This document shows, one piece after another, positions 33,901-48,900 of a stretch of 64,000 bases of DNA (position 1 is the first letter of the stretch; the number at the start of each line of letters is the position of its first letter). The stretch lies in NCBI RefSeq assembly GCF_958450345.1, contig NC_088780.1:162050726-162114725 (forward strand), given 5' to 3'. The DNA is from Calliphora vicina. Lineage: Eukaryota; Arthropoda; Insecta; Diptera; Calliphoridae. The notes under the pieces were generated by a model. The model searched no databases. It saw nothing but the letters and a program-made list of their open reading frames with translations, and had not been told where the DNA came from. Both the position numbers and the translations under genes were made by a program.

Positions 33901-36900
33901 TAAAATTTCAGCAGCTCATAACAGATAGGACCCTTTTGCTCCCACCAAATACAGAGCATTACCTTAGAGCCATCGATATTTGGCTTTGGCGTCGATTCGG
34001 CTGGTTTGCCGGACTTCACGTTCGATCTCTTAAGCTTCAAGTTATCGTAATGGATCCATTTTTTATCGCAAGAATGATTGAAAGTTCAAACATAATTTCG
34101 GACATGAAAATCGTCTTTCAAGGTCTCTCGGCTTCAATTCATGCTTTTGGATGAATCCTGCTGCTCGCAAACGTTTTGAAATTGCAGCTGGAGCATATCC
34201 CAATGATTATGCAAGCTCTTATTGAGTTTGACAACAAATTTCCGGGAGTAATGCCTCCAATTCTTGTTATTCAAAAATTTTTCCGAACCGAACAAACCAT
34301 CTCTCGCACGCTGAAACTTATGGTGAGCAATTGGGGTTCTTCAGCTGCACTTTTTTTCAAATTAAAGAAGTAAAGCAAAACTTCCCGCATATGACGCTTT
34401 GTTGGCACAAAATTCTACATTTTCAAAGCAAAATAACATTGTTGTTTATACTATAATGTTCACTAACTAAATGAGAATAAATGACAGATATTTACCCTTC
34501 AAAATTACATAAAAATTATTAAAATTTCCGCATTTTTAATTTTTTTTTATATGACAGTTTATCACCAGAACTCGAGTCAATTAAAACCAAGTAATTTATA
34601 GTTTTAGAACTTCATTATTGCATGTATCAAAATTGATCATTAAAAATGTCTACGACAATCAATAAATTTAAGACTTAACAAGTTCTAAATTTAAAAAATG
34701 TTGGCAAATTTGTTAATTTTTAAAAATATTTTTAAATTTATTTTCATACATATAAATATTTATTTGAAATTTTATTTATTTATTTTTTTGGAAAATTTCT
34801 TAAATATTTATTTAAATAAAATGCCTTAAAGCAGCCACATGATTCATATTCTCTGGTGACGTTATTCACCGCGCCACGAGTATTGAAAATATTAAGGCCA
34901 AGAAAATCCATCATCGTAGACATGGTAAGGCCATTATTATATTGTTTGTTTTTGTACCAGGCAAAACCAATACAAAACTAATATTTCTGAGTATTTTTTT
35001 TAAATTTCTATGCCACGAGTTATGGCAAAAATATATGTAGGTACAACTCACCATTTTAGGAGATTAAAAAAAGATTTTTCAATACATTATTTTAGGGACA
35101 GAATTGTGAATAGATTTCAGAAAACTTTGTAGATTTGAAATGTAATTTATTCATTTGCCACCAACCCTATAAAGAATATACAGTGAATGTCAAAACAATG
35201 GAAACTTTTCCTAATATTCAAAAAAAAATATTTAGAAATTTTAATTTTTTTTTTTTATTTTTAGCATTTATTTTGAAACATTTGTACAATATAAATTTAT
35301 TCAAAGTATTGGCCATTGTTAGCTTTGACCTTTTCCCAACTTTCTGGCAACATATGGAATCCGTGACAAAAGAAATGCTCATCTTTTGATACCAAATTCG
35401 ATTCAAGCCAATTTCGGATACTCTGTTCTGAAGTTAAGCGTATCTCAGAGAGAGCTTTCTGCATCAATCGAAACAAATAGTAGTCGGACGGGGCAAGGTC
35501 TGGACTATAAGGCGGGTGAGGCAAAACTTCTCTACCACTTCATTTTAAATAGTTTTTACCAGGTATTGCATAATCTGGCCGAGCGTTGTCATGATGGAAT
35601 ATTACGGTTTCATGTCTGCTTACTTCAAACGAAACAGTTGCGTTCCGTACAGGTTCCATGTAATAGTCTGGCCAGATTACTCAAAATAGATGGCAGCCTT
35701 TTGGTCCCACCAAATACAGAGAATTACCTTTCCGCCATGGAAACTTGGCTTTGGAATCGTTCGGACTTCACATACGATCTCTTACGCTTCGGGTTATCGT
35801 AATGGATAAATTTTTTATTGCATGTAATGATTCGGTGGTAAAATAATGCTCTCGTTCAAGCAGTATTTCAGACATACAAAATCTTCTTTCAATGCCTCTC
35901 GGCTTCAATTCGTATGGTACCCAATTTCAATGCTTTCTGATGAATCCTGCTACTCGCAAACGTTTTGAAATTGCTTCTTGAGTAGCTCCCAATGATTTTG
36001 CAAGTTCTTGTTGAGTTCGACAATAATCTTCATGGAGTAATGCCTCCAATTCATGGTCTTCAAACTTTGTTGGTTGGCCTGGGCGATATTTGTCTTCCGT
36101 GTCAAAATCTCCGCTTCTGAAACCGATGGAAAATGTTACATTTTCCAGTGTACAATGTTGCCTTTTTGCACAAAATGCTAAATTTCTGCCTTATAAATAA
36201 CCATATCTAACTCCCTGTCTATACCTGATATATTTTTATCATGATAAACGTCAAAATGGTTGTCAAGATAAAAAATTATCAGGTATAGTGTCCATTTATT
36301 AGTATTATTGATTCGTTATGACAAAATTGTTAGTACTTTTGCTCAGACAAGTTTGTTTTGACAACAAATGTCATTAATTGTTATGATAAATATTTGTCAA
36401 GTATAGACAGGGGGTAGAAAATTTCAAATATTGCTAGATTCTGAACTTTATACATTTTTTGAAAACATGTCATTGTACTATGATCAGATTACTTCCCAAT
36501 TTTTTGTGACTAATAAGAGTTTTTTTAATGGTCATTTGGGAAATAAAACGAACGAATTATCTGTAATATATTATAGAGTTTGGTGACTCATTATAGTTTT
36601 TTTCTTCTTTTGGGTCAGGGGATGATATACGACTCTAAATTTACAACTTTTGGTCTAAAACTTATTACAAAACTTTATGATTTAGTTTATATAAATGTTG
36701 GCAATAAAAACTTAACTAATAAGTCGTATTAAATGTTTTAAATTATTATATTGTATAGAGAAATGAACGATAATATTTAGGTAATCAGAATGATTTTACT
36801 ACAGGAAGGTATTAACAAGTACTTGATAATACACGTTTTATTTCCAAACAGTTAAAGTTTTGTTACTTTTTTTTGGTTTTTCTCTTTTTTAAAGCAATAA

Positions 36901-39900
36901 CAACAACTTTAACTATAAATTACGCTACTTTAAACATTGAAGTTCTTTAAATAAAATGAGTCATAACAATTTCAAAACAAATTAAAATCATTGTCGTTGA
37001 CGGCGTCGTTTTCATTTTTTTTTTGTTGTTTTGTTCTTCACATAAATGAGGTTAGTTTGAACAAAATTGTTTGACGTTACTGTTACAACATGATTGTTGT
37101 TGTTTATGTACATATTTCGTATTTGATTTTCATCCTGTAAGTTTAAATTAAAATTTTAATTTAAATGACTAATCAATTTGAAAAGATTAAATAAAACAAA
37201 CGTATTGTTTGGTTTATTGATTTGGATTTTACAAGATCAGTTGGAAAACCATTTATTATTTTATTGTATTGAGTAGTTTTCTATAAATTGTTTATTGATT
37301 GATAAATAAATTTACCCCATAATTCATTCTAGACCATTTGTATTTAGTTCTACGTAGACAATTTATTGTAATATGTATAGAGGGGGGAAATTACGCGTAG
37401 AAAAATAAAAAAAGAAATAATGTATTGCTTCATTATTATTGTTTACATGTGGTGTGTTTCTCTATTTTATTGTATGACTCATACTATGGGGTATATTCAT
37501 TCTACTTCAGAGTATCTTTAAAATCATACAATATAAATTGTATATAGTTTGAAAACAAAAAACCATAATTACCCAGGCCAGAAACTAAGAGAAAAAACGC
37601 ACAGTTTACACACCACCAACCAATTCAAGCCAATCCAATCCGAGTAACCAATTCAAGCATTCAATTCATTCATCCCCGCCATTTACCACAAAACAAAAAT
37701 AACAACACACATTATGATGTTTTTATTAAAATAAAATAGAAAAAAAAACACATTATTATAATAATAATGATGATGATGATTATGAAAAAAGAAATCAAGC
37801 GATAAAATCTAGACTATTTTTAGCATAAAACGTCATTTCTTTATATAAATCGATATTGAAATAAAAGGTGTGCAAAATAAACATATGTACATATAAACAG
37901 TGTAATTATATGAATATTTACTATTTCAAATAATGTAAACAAATCATTTTCCGTTAACCCTAACACAAAGCAAACCCTACAAAATTGAAAATAACCTCAC
38001 ATTTTTTTATAATTTTTAAAAATTTTATTAAATTTAACGTTTAAATTTATCAAATTCAAATTACTTTTCTTTCTATTATACATATAAACACACTTTTGCT
38101 TAAAATAATTTATTTAAAGAACAACAAAATTCTTATTTTCATACGAATATTCTAAAAATAACCTCAATTCCTTACATTATTAATAAAATGCCCGCAAATA
38201 ATAATAAACATATCTTTTGTCTTTAAAAATTTTAATTAATTTTTGTGTAAATTTGTTTTCTGTTTATTTTTAGATATCGAAACACATCCCGCCTCACCAG
38301 TTTTCCCCCACTTATTATTGGGCAATGGCCGCGATGCTGATGATCCAAGTAGTGTGGGAGCGAATTGTGTTTTAAATGTTACCTGCCAAGCACCCAGCAC
38401 AAATCAAATGCCGGGCCTTAAATATATGCAAATACCTGCCAGTGATACACCTCATCAAAATATAAAACAATATTTTCAGGAAGCCTACGATTTTATAGGT
38501 AAGTTTTGGGAAATATACTTTTGGGTGGGGTATAGCAATAGAACAGGGTAATGTAGATTATTCGACATAGGATTTATTAGACAATTTAGATCAGTGGTCG
38601 GCATTCAAGGGCCTGAAGTTTTTGAATTAATCAAAAACTAAATTTGTTTTATAAACCTTTTGAAAAAAAAACTGATTATGAATTGAAGGGCTTGTTGATG
38701 TTCTTAATGTTCATAGGGTAACATAGAGACGAGACGGAATTGTCAAAAACCTAAGTCTGTTGTCAAAAACCTATCTCTTGCAACAACAAAATACATGCTA
38801 GACAATGTATTTTGTTGTTGTATCAGAAATATTATTTGTTGTATTTTTGTTTGACAAAACGGAGTATCTCGTCTCTATGTATAATTCTCTATGGTAAGAC
38901 CTATATTTATTTTATAGACATACAAATGTAATGCATACTTTCATCCAAAAATTCATATATTTTTGAAATTTTTAAAAACATTGAAATGGATTTTCTCAAA
39001 ATTTTGATTTTGAGGCTTATCAAGTTTATGCAACAAACTCTTCAATTGAAGCTATTTATTTAGTGGTATACATATTAAACTTACACCACTTTTGCTACAT
39101 TACTTTGTTATATCATGGCTCTGTGCAAAAATAACTTTTTCAGTTCCATCTGCTTTTGAATACCAAAAGTTGTGGGTTACACCACTTTTGAGCTGATGGC
39201 CTCAATTCTAAGACTAGTTTCTTTAAAATTTATTGTTTTAAAACTTCCTCCTAACTTAAAGTCTTGTTTTTAAACTCTGTCTTAATAATTTAATCATTAA
39301 AAAAATGGTTGTCATATATTTTTGTTCTAGTTTCTTTTTTTTATTATTTCTTTTACATAAAATACATTTTTATCTTTTTAAAAACATACCAACAACGTAC
39401 TAGAGTTTTCTGTTAAGTTAAAGTTTTTTGTTTTACATACATTTTTACACTATCAACAGAAATGAAAAATTAAAGACTTCCATAAACTAAGACTTTGTGA
39501 GACGGCATGGCGGCATTTTACCCCATACTATGTATGTACTCTACTCGTACATATGTTGCATACAAAAACAACAACACCATCAACATTTTTTGAAAAAAAA
39601 TAATAAAAAAAACCAAAACAAAATAAAATAACACACCACAAAACTTCCTTCCTTTTTATTATAATACACCACTGCTAAAAAAAAAAAACAACCACTGTGG
39701 GGACAAAGAAAAGATAACAAAAATATACACACAAACAAACTATAAACTTCTCTGTTACATAAATAGGTATTATTAGTGATAACGGTAAAAACAAAAATAA
39801 CGTTTTACTCCTGTTGTATATTTTTACACCCCCCACCTTTTGTGTTACAAATTCTCTCTAAAAATGTTTAGAGAATTTCATAGAAAATGGAAATCCTTTT

Positions 39901-42900
39901 TGTAAGTTAATGAGCATTGACTGTTTGTTGTAATTGTTGTTAACTTTTTATTTACCTATTTCAATTTCTTTACTCTCTCTCTCTGTCTGTCTTTTCAATA
40001 GATATTCTTCTATTTCTGAGTTTTGTTTTCATTTTACCTAAAAATACCCGCATAAAAATACAAGACTTTAAAAGAGTGTTTACATGAAGTGTAATGTAGT
40101 CAAATTTTAATTATTATTGGCAAATTTATTAAGCTAATGGATTTGACATCAGGAGAAAAGCTTAAAGATTTGAATTATAGTAATTTTTCAGTGGTTGGCA
40201 ATATAATAAAACTTTTCCAAATATTCAAGTAGGCATTTCATTAAAATATAGGCTGACTTCATAAACGCAGTAATACAAAGCAATTACAAGGTAAAGCAAT
40301 ACTTTGTGACATTCATGAACGCATAAATGTTTTGTAAATAATCATAAATAAAAACAGATCACAAATTTGACAGATGTTGCGCATTGCAAAGCATTGCCAT
40401 ACAATAATTAACTTGCGACATGCCAAAAAAAATATGCATTGCAGTGTTGCTTTGCAAAATGCGTTTGTGAAGTCAGCCATACTTTTATTTATTAATATTA
40501 ACAATAAAAATTAGTAGCATAGAAAACAATCTAAAAAGTATTCATTATTATGGTATTGAAAAAACAATGGAAACTGTCTGGCCCTTTTAGTGATTCAGTA
40601 TTTTGTTTTCTATGACTGCTTCACAGCGACGTGCATTCATTGAACCAATTAAAAAATCAATCGTATCCTTTGACATATTTTTTAAGTTTTAATTCGTATC
40701 TGATAAAGTTTCTTTCGTGTTATAATTTTGAGTCGGTATTTTGCAATCTACAAGGTATTCTATGGGATTGAGATATGGCGATTGGACAGGGCCCTTCAAA
40801 GCACGACATTGTATTGTAATCACTTGGTTACAACCCTAGAGGTGGGTTTGTGGTCATTGTCCTGTTGAAATCTCCAAATTTTGGGGATATTTTCCTCAAC
40901 GTATGGATCTCCCAGATTTTGAGTTTTTACATAATTTTCTTACATATTCTTTTGATTTTAGAGTTCTTTCCTGTAGAAATGTAAAATACTTGCTTATTAA
41001 GCTACCTTTGCGCTATAGGAGTTGTACAGTTATGACGTTTTTCATCCCTTTCTTGATTTCAAGAAAATTTGGGATTGAAAACGATTATGATTGATGTATA
41101 ACGTAATATAACTTTTACTATCAGTAAACTCAGGTTAATTTTTCCATCCCCATCCTTTAAATTCAATACAAAAGAATTCCGCCTTTCAAAAGTCTGTTTT
41201 AGAGCCAAAAGCAGAGAACACACACCCCCTCCCAAAATAAACACGCGCGGCAGCAATTGTGTGTTGTTCGGAAACTTACGTCACGTGCACTTTCGACCTC
41301 GTTCCCAATGAGGCATGCTAAAATACGAGTGTAATAATAATGAACTGTTTTGTTGTAAGTAAGCAGCAGAAGCAGCACTTTTTTTCACCGGTGCTGCCGC
41401 TGCTGCTTTTACTAATGATGATGATGATGACGTTGTTTGGCTGCCTTTCAAGTGATGACTCATCGTTTCACAGCACAATGAAAACAAATTCCTTCCGTGA
41501 ATCTTTAAAGTTTCCAGTGTCTGATATTGTTTATTTTCGTTATAAAGTATTTTTCTCGTCCCCCGTACCTTCTCGTTCATTCTTTCAGTTTACATTTTGT
41601 TTAACTTCCTCTTTGCTCTTACCACCCCTTTATGGCCAAGAGTTGTGTTTGTGTGTATTTATGTTTTTGTTGTATTTACATCAGTTTAGTGTTATTATTG
41701 GCAACATGTGGGCTCTCCAATTTGTGAGTGAACGACCAGTCGTCTGCTCGTGTTTATACCCCACAAAATTTATATTGATTTTCACTATTTTTAGTATTCA
41801 AATGAACGAAATACAGCCAGAAGGCAACAACAACAATAAATTGAAGAAAAACAAAAATTTTGTTGTTTATATAAGGCGCAATTTGTACATTTGTGTACTA
41901 AATAGTGCTTGTAGTACAGCAAATTTGTAAACTAATTCTTTGAAATCAATGTAAAATAAATTTTCCAAATAGGTACCTACCTACATAACTTTTTTTGAAC
42001 GATTTATGTTATTGAATAGATTAAATTTAAACTTAGCCTGAGTTAATATGGGATTAAAATACAACCAAAGTATTTTAAAGTTAAACTTAGTTTAACTTTA
42101 AGCAGGTTAATCGTTGGACACAAAAATTAACTTTAATACAAATAGAAAACTGTAGAGATTTTGTGGTAATTATTCGAACTTTTATATTTTATAATATAAA
42201 ATTGAAATTATTGAAAACTTTATTCAAAATCAACTCATTCCTTATAAAAAACTTGCAAAAACTCTTGCCAGGAAGTAAATAATTTTATAAAAATGAAGTC
42301 ACTATTTTTTACTCATGTGTTAAGTTGTTAATTATTTCTGTAAATAAAATATTATTGGCTACTAAATGGCTGGTAAATACTTCAATACTCCAACCATCCT
42401 TTTCCACATTTTTCCTTTTAAAACAGCTCATTCATTTCTACACCTTTCTATTCCCCTAACTTGAAATTATCATTAGCACCCTGTACTTTTTTTTTAGTTT
42501 CCTTTACTTTTTTTCGGGCGATCTCTGGAGGGCTTTAGTAACAACAGCATTTATAACAGTCATCATTTTTGCTTACATACAATTTGCTTCTTTTTTTTGT
42601 GTATGTGTGATTTTTTTTTTGTTATTTATTAAAATAATAATTCGCACACGGCACGAATGTTATTAATAATCTTTGTTACTCGACAATTCTGCTAGAGCAA
42701 TTCATTCGTCAATAAGGCTAAATGTGTTTAGACTTACAAAAGCCCACTCCCCCCAAAACGACTACAATTGAACCACCTCTGATATAATAGATTAAGAAAT
42801 GTGCCAGATTGTTGCTGACAAAACAAAAACGCTAAAATTAGAAACAACAAAAATGTTAAAAATTTTTATATTAATTATGTAGAACATAATTTTTTATCAC

Positions 42901-45900
42901 ATAATTAATACCCATTAATCATTCGGACAATATTTTACAAAAAAACTTATAAGGCCTATTGATTTTCATAACGAAATGAAGATTAAACTAAAATTAAATC
43001 AGTTTCAAGTTCTAATTTCATTGCAAAGTTTCTAAAGAATTGATTCTTAACTCAATTTTCAAAATCTAATTCAATAGATTCTCTTAACAATTCCATTAAA
43101 TCATTCAGCACGATTAAATTTATTGTCTTAATTCCTTAGTACTCCAAACATATTGAATTCATTGCTTTAAGAATTCATTACTTATAGAATTAGTTCTTTA
43201 TTGAATCATTACAGTTTTCATTAATTCTAATCCATTACCTAACAGCTTAATACGTATAATATAAATAAAATTCATTTTGTAAATGAATTTTTAATTCCGA
43301 ATTAAGATTTTAGTAAATTAAGCTCAAATTGAATTATTAATTCGAAACTTTTAATAATTTTGAAGAGTTTATAAATGTAATTTTACAGAAACCAAAAATT
43401 TCCCGCTAGTTGTCATTTTTTGATAAGTTCAAAGAAATTTTGTGTAAAATAGTACATATAAATTAAACATTTTTTTTTTATTTTGCTTAAAAATTAAAGA
43501 AATCTAATCAAATTTCGTTAATTTTTCACTAACTTGTCTGGCATCCATTTGATCATACTTCTGTATAAACAAAATTTCAAGTGTACAACACTCTGCTATA
43601 GTATTTTTTTTCTTTTTATTATTATTATATTTTATTTGTTTCATAAACAAACTACAACTACATATATAAACACGCATGTGGTAGCACAACATCTTGATGG
43701 CTCTTTACTCCCCTTCCTCTTTTGCTCCCTATTTAATTCAACAAATACAACAAAAAATAATTTAAGAATTAGAAGAAAAAAATGACGACTTTCGTTCATA
43801 CAAAATAATATTCGGTGCGAACGTCGTTTTTCGTTACGACCACAAAAAGCTACAAGAACATCATTATGAATGATGATTCATAATTTTCGTTCGTTCATTC
43901 ATTCGTTTGTTGGTTCGTCTGTTCGTTCGTTCGTTCGTTCATTTGTTTTGTTTATTTATTTTCATACTACAGCAGACATACACTCATGTATACATACATA
44001 TTTACATACATTTTTGTATGTTTTTAAAACACCTCATCTTGTTTTGCTTATACACGGTATATTTTGTTTTTGTTTTGCTCCTTTTTATTAAGCATTTTCG
44101 TTCCATTAACACCCTATAACTAATTTTTTTATTAATTTTTCATACAATAATATTTAAAAAATTAATGAATATTTCAATTGAAAGCTTAATGAAATTAAAC
44201 ATTTTATGGACTAAACTATAAAATTATGTACCTTACTACATATGTAGGTATATTTTTTTTATAACACTGCATATTTTAAGAATGCAAATTTTGTTGAATT
44301 ATTATTGAAAACACTTATCAACTATTCTATACGTTTAACGAAATGGTATAAATATTGACATTTTTGTTTTAAATTAGCTAGATATTGCTGCGACATAAAA
44401 TCTACTTGCTTACTAGTATGCAAATTATTTTGTGGAGAATTTATTTTTTTTGCAAATTCATTGTTTAACAAAAAATGACTTAATAGTGTATATAATACAG
44501 TGCTTTTTTGTATGTTCTTCAATTGTTTCTAAATAGGTACCTACATAATTATTAAGAGTTAAGCTTAAAATAAATTTAAGCAAAATTGTGATTGTGAAGA
44601 TATTCCCCTACAGATTTGACTCAAATCTTTCATTAGGCCATTATTTTTGTTTACAGTTGAATAGCACAGTAAGGAATAAATTATACTTGAAATTGAACGA
44701 AATTCATCACATCATTTCAAATCAATCGTTTGGAAACCGATCTGTAAATTAAATTTCTAACGTTTAAATACAAAATTATACTTGAAATTGTTTGTTTTAT
44801 TTCTGCCTTTTTATCAAGAAATTTTTACATTTAATTAAAAACCAACTTATTCAAATTAGATTTATCTTGAAAATATTATTTGTTTATTAAAACCGCAATA
44901 TCCTTTTCTTATCACGATTGAATGTTGAAAACAATTTTTTTGGGTTTAGTATCAAGTTTTAATTTCTTTAAATACAACCGCAATATCCTTTTCTTATCAT
45001 AATAGTTTTATGTATTTTTTAAGATCTCACCATATCCAAATTTGACCACAAATTTAAAAACATTTGTTTTGATATAAATTATAAATTAGATGCGTAGTAC
45101 AAAACTATTACACAAATAATAATAAATGCTAGTAATATTAAAACATAATTAAGAAAAGATAAAATCACGGTTTATTGTTGGTGTTTTGTTTAAGCTTTGA
45201 TATTTTTACAAATAAAGCTGTAATTCTCAAACACTCTATAGTTTTATTTGTATAATATCTTTAGTTTTTCTAAAGCCTTTTGGAAAAAGGTTTCATGATG
45301 ATCTGGCCTAAGCAGCCAGTGAAATGCGCATAGGAACTAGCTTATCCCCCAACAATAAATTTTAGTTAATTTATAAAATTAAAAATTGGGAATTTAGGAT
45401 AAAACAATTTTGCTAAAATAATTAAAACAAATTAAGTAATACATGTTATCATTGAGTTACTGGAAACTAATGGTTAGATTGGTACGAAAACGATTTCTAA
45501 TAAGGTTGACAGTATGTGGCAGCCATGTTGTTTTGGCGGCGTCTATCAAATCTGTTGTTTATTATTCGGTAATTGATGCCAAATCAACATGTCAAGTTTC
45601 ACGTGATTCGGGATAGGGCATTGTCATCCCTATCTCTGAATTTTGCCAAGGTAGCTTAATAAAAAAAGTTATCATTAGGATTCTATAGCTGAAATAAAAA
45701 GTCGACTTTTCGACTTTTCATGTAAAAAAAAAATGTGGTTATGAGAAAATACATTTTTAAAACAAAAATTAAAAAGCAGAGTCGTATTTTCGTATTTCTG
45801 ATTGAAAACCCAAAATGTTTGCTTACAGTTTGCTCCTACATTTGTTTATCTTAATTGGTATAAAAATAATTATTACTTCATAAAATATTTAATAAACTGA

Positions 45901-48900
45901 TGGATGTGTAATTTTGTTTACAAATATTGTAATTAATAGATCACAAATCGTTAATACAAGGCGGAGTACTTGCTATAGTCATATGTACATATTAATATAA
46001 TTTTGACGTATGTTTTCTTAAATTTTTTCCTAACAAAAACAACGTATTGGCTACTTTCGAAAAAAACGCGTTTTATTTATTATTATTCACAAGTTGAAGG
46101 TCGTTAATATGAATATTTGCGCATATTTCTTTTTTTGTTTTATTATTTACTGCTTTTTTTTGTGTGAACTCTGCTGCTTCTATATTAACGTAAAAGCACA
46201 AAACAAATTGCTATATATTTTATTGTAATATACAATAAATATAAAAATGTTGTTTGTTATTTTTGTTGGCTGGCATTAATGTTATATTATTTGTATGAGT
46301 CATATTTCTTGTCTCATCAAAAACAACCCAAAACGAACCAACATCAACACCAACCAACAACCATCCTGTGACCGACCAACACAGGCAGGCAAGGCAGGCT
46401 ATTTTTAAACAACAAGAATAAATACATACAGACATATTTTACCCACAAACAACAAATGCAAATGATTTGGCCATTTGGCGGTTTATTTTGTTTGTGAGTA
46501 AGAGAGTGTTTGAGTGAGTGACTGGCTGGCTGGTTGACTAACTGGCTGGCAGTCAGACAGGCTGATGGCTTTTTGTGTGTCGTCACTCTTAACCATCAAC
46601 GTTATAATTTGGCACCTGCTTCTTCTTCATTTGGTTAAATGAATTCTTGCTCTTCTTAACATTATATTTTTTCATCACACGAATGCATGTATTTATGTAT
46701 GTGCTTTTAATAAGCATGTTTAAATGTATGCATTGTTTGTTTATTTAGGATTTTTTTTTTGTAAAAAATAAAATAACAAAACATTTTGCCAGACAAAAAA
46801 TCACGTCTTGGCGCTTAAATTGTTTTTTTTTATACTCAACATACAACACTAATCTGTTTTGTTCCTGTTTTTTTTTTATTTACATTTTGTCCCCCCGTTT
46901 TGTTTACAAAAAAACACACAGAGAGTATGAGTAATATGACTCATTGTTAGTGTAATAGTTTTTTTTTTGTTAATATTTTAAGAAAAGTAGGGTGAAATGC
47001 TATTAACACAAATACACACGCATTTTGTCTTTATAAATAAATCAAATTCAGAACATTTAATTTCTAATGTATTTAATTGTTTTCAAAACAATTCTAACAA
47101 TTCCTAGTTGAACAGACAGACAGCTTAAAAATAAAGTAAACAAATGCGTCACTAACTCTCTCCTAAGTGTCTTTACTAAGCTGAGACACATACCTACAAC
47201 ATGACAACTTAACATCACTGTTAAAAGAGGTGAATATTAAATAGAATTGCAAGCAAAATTATAAAAAATTAAAATTTAGTAAATTAAATGGAAAAATTAT
47301 AAAATTCAATAACATTTTGTTAAAATGTAAACAAACTTCAATGGAATAAATCAATTAAAATGCCTATAAATGAAAAATAAACGATTTTAAACCAATTTAT
47401 CATTAAAATAAAACAAATTGATATGTCTCAAGGAAAGGAAAACAATGCTTGCAAAACTAACTGTTGCAAACTACCCTGCATATGTTGCAAATGCTATATT
47501 TTGTTGTTGTGTTACTGCAAAATTTAGCACTTATGCTAGATTTCCAACATATGCAAAGTTTACGGGGGCAGTTTGCAATTAGTGAAAAAACACTTGGTAA
47601 ATTTGTTTCATGTTTAACTTAACAGTGTGTTAAGCTAAGTTTAACTAACACGTAAATATCTAGTTCTTAAGAAATCTATAATTTCTTATACCCCATTTAT
47701 TTTTTTAAAATTACTCAACAGCATTACTAGCACAATAGCTCTATATTGATTAATCATAAATACTATTTAACAAAATTTCAAAGCTAATTGAAATTAAATT
47801 TGAATTATTTCGAAATTACTCATCTGGCAAATATTTGAAATTACAAAGTTCATTGAGCATGAGTAACAAAACGATCAAATGAATCGTCTGAATGATCCAC
47901 ATATGTACATACTTTGGAGTTCCTCCAACTACAAAGCCAAACCGAAGCTAACTACCTACATACATACGTGTAAACAATTAAAACGTGCAATATTTTTTAT
48001 TGCTCATTACTTAATTTACTCATTTTGATGTTGGTATCATTGGAAAGGTTATTACTTTGCGATTAAAATATTTATAAACAATAACAACATATTAGCAATA
48101 CATTTAATATTAGTCATTTGTGTGCAAAAATATTCAAATATTTCGGAGAAATGAATACAGATGAGAAATTTTTATGATGGATATATCGATTGTGTCGCCA
48201 TCTTTGGGAAACTCTTTTCCGGGTAATTTGAATGAAAATAAAAGTTCTGAGAAGATTACTAAGTGAGATGATGATAATGATGTTGAATTTATTTAAAACA
48301 ATTTTTATTGTCAAATGATTAATAATCAAAAATAAAGATATGAGTAAAAATCTTTATAAAAATTCTTATAAATATTTATAATTTTTTTATTTGAAAAATT
48401 ATATTTTTCCCATCAATTTTAATTTAATGTTGTGCAAACATGAATCAGTAAAACTTTCAATATTACAACCACAATTTCTCTGGCTTATCGTCATTTAATT
48501 AAAAAAAACACTTTGAGTTCACACCATTTAGATATTAAAATTAGACCACAGTGTTAACCATTTGATTTTTGATATAATACTTATAAATTAAATGTAATAA
48601 AACAAAACTATAATTATTATCACAGTTTTAATTTTAAATTAAATAAAAGACTCATAACCACATTAAAGAATACACATGTGTTCTGTAATATAAAGCAATC
48701 TATGGAATATCACATGTTTCAAATGTCCACCGCTTTTTTCCTCGATGGGCACGCATCCCTGAGGTCAAATTTTCAATAACTCGGACTGGGTTATAAATCT
48801 TTTCTTGACAGTCAGCTTGTGAAATTTTTATATCGACAATCGCCTCTACTGAGTTCAAAAGTGATATGTTTACTTCTGAGCTCATTTACTTGTATTTCCC

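Noticed and set aside
485..36180. Mariner relics as possible domesticated genes
   Set aside because: All eight have stops, shifts or deletions in the catalytic domain and none has a long intact frame.
41340..41930. 196-codon open frame on the + strand in puckered intron 3
   Set aside because: It consists largely of runs (Leu, Met, Ser, Asn, Phe) caused by simple sequence, has no recognisable domain and no start context. I treat the island as possibly regulatory rather than coding.
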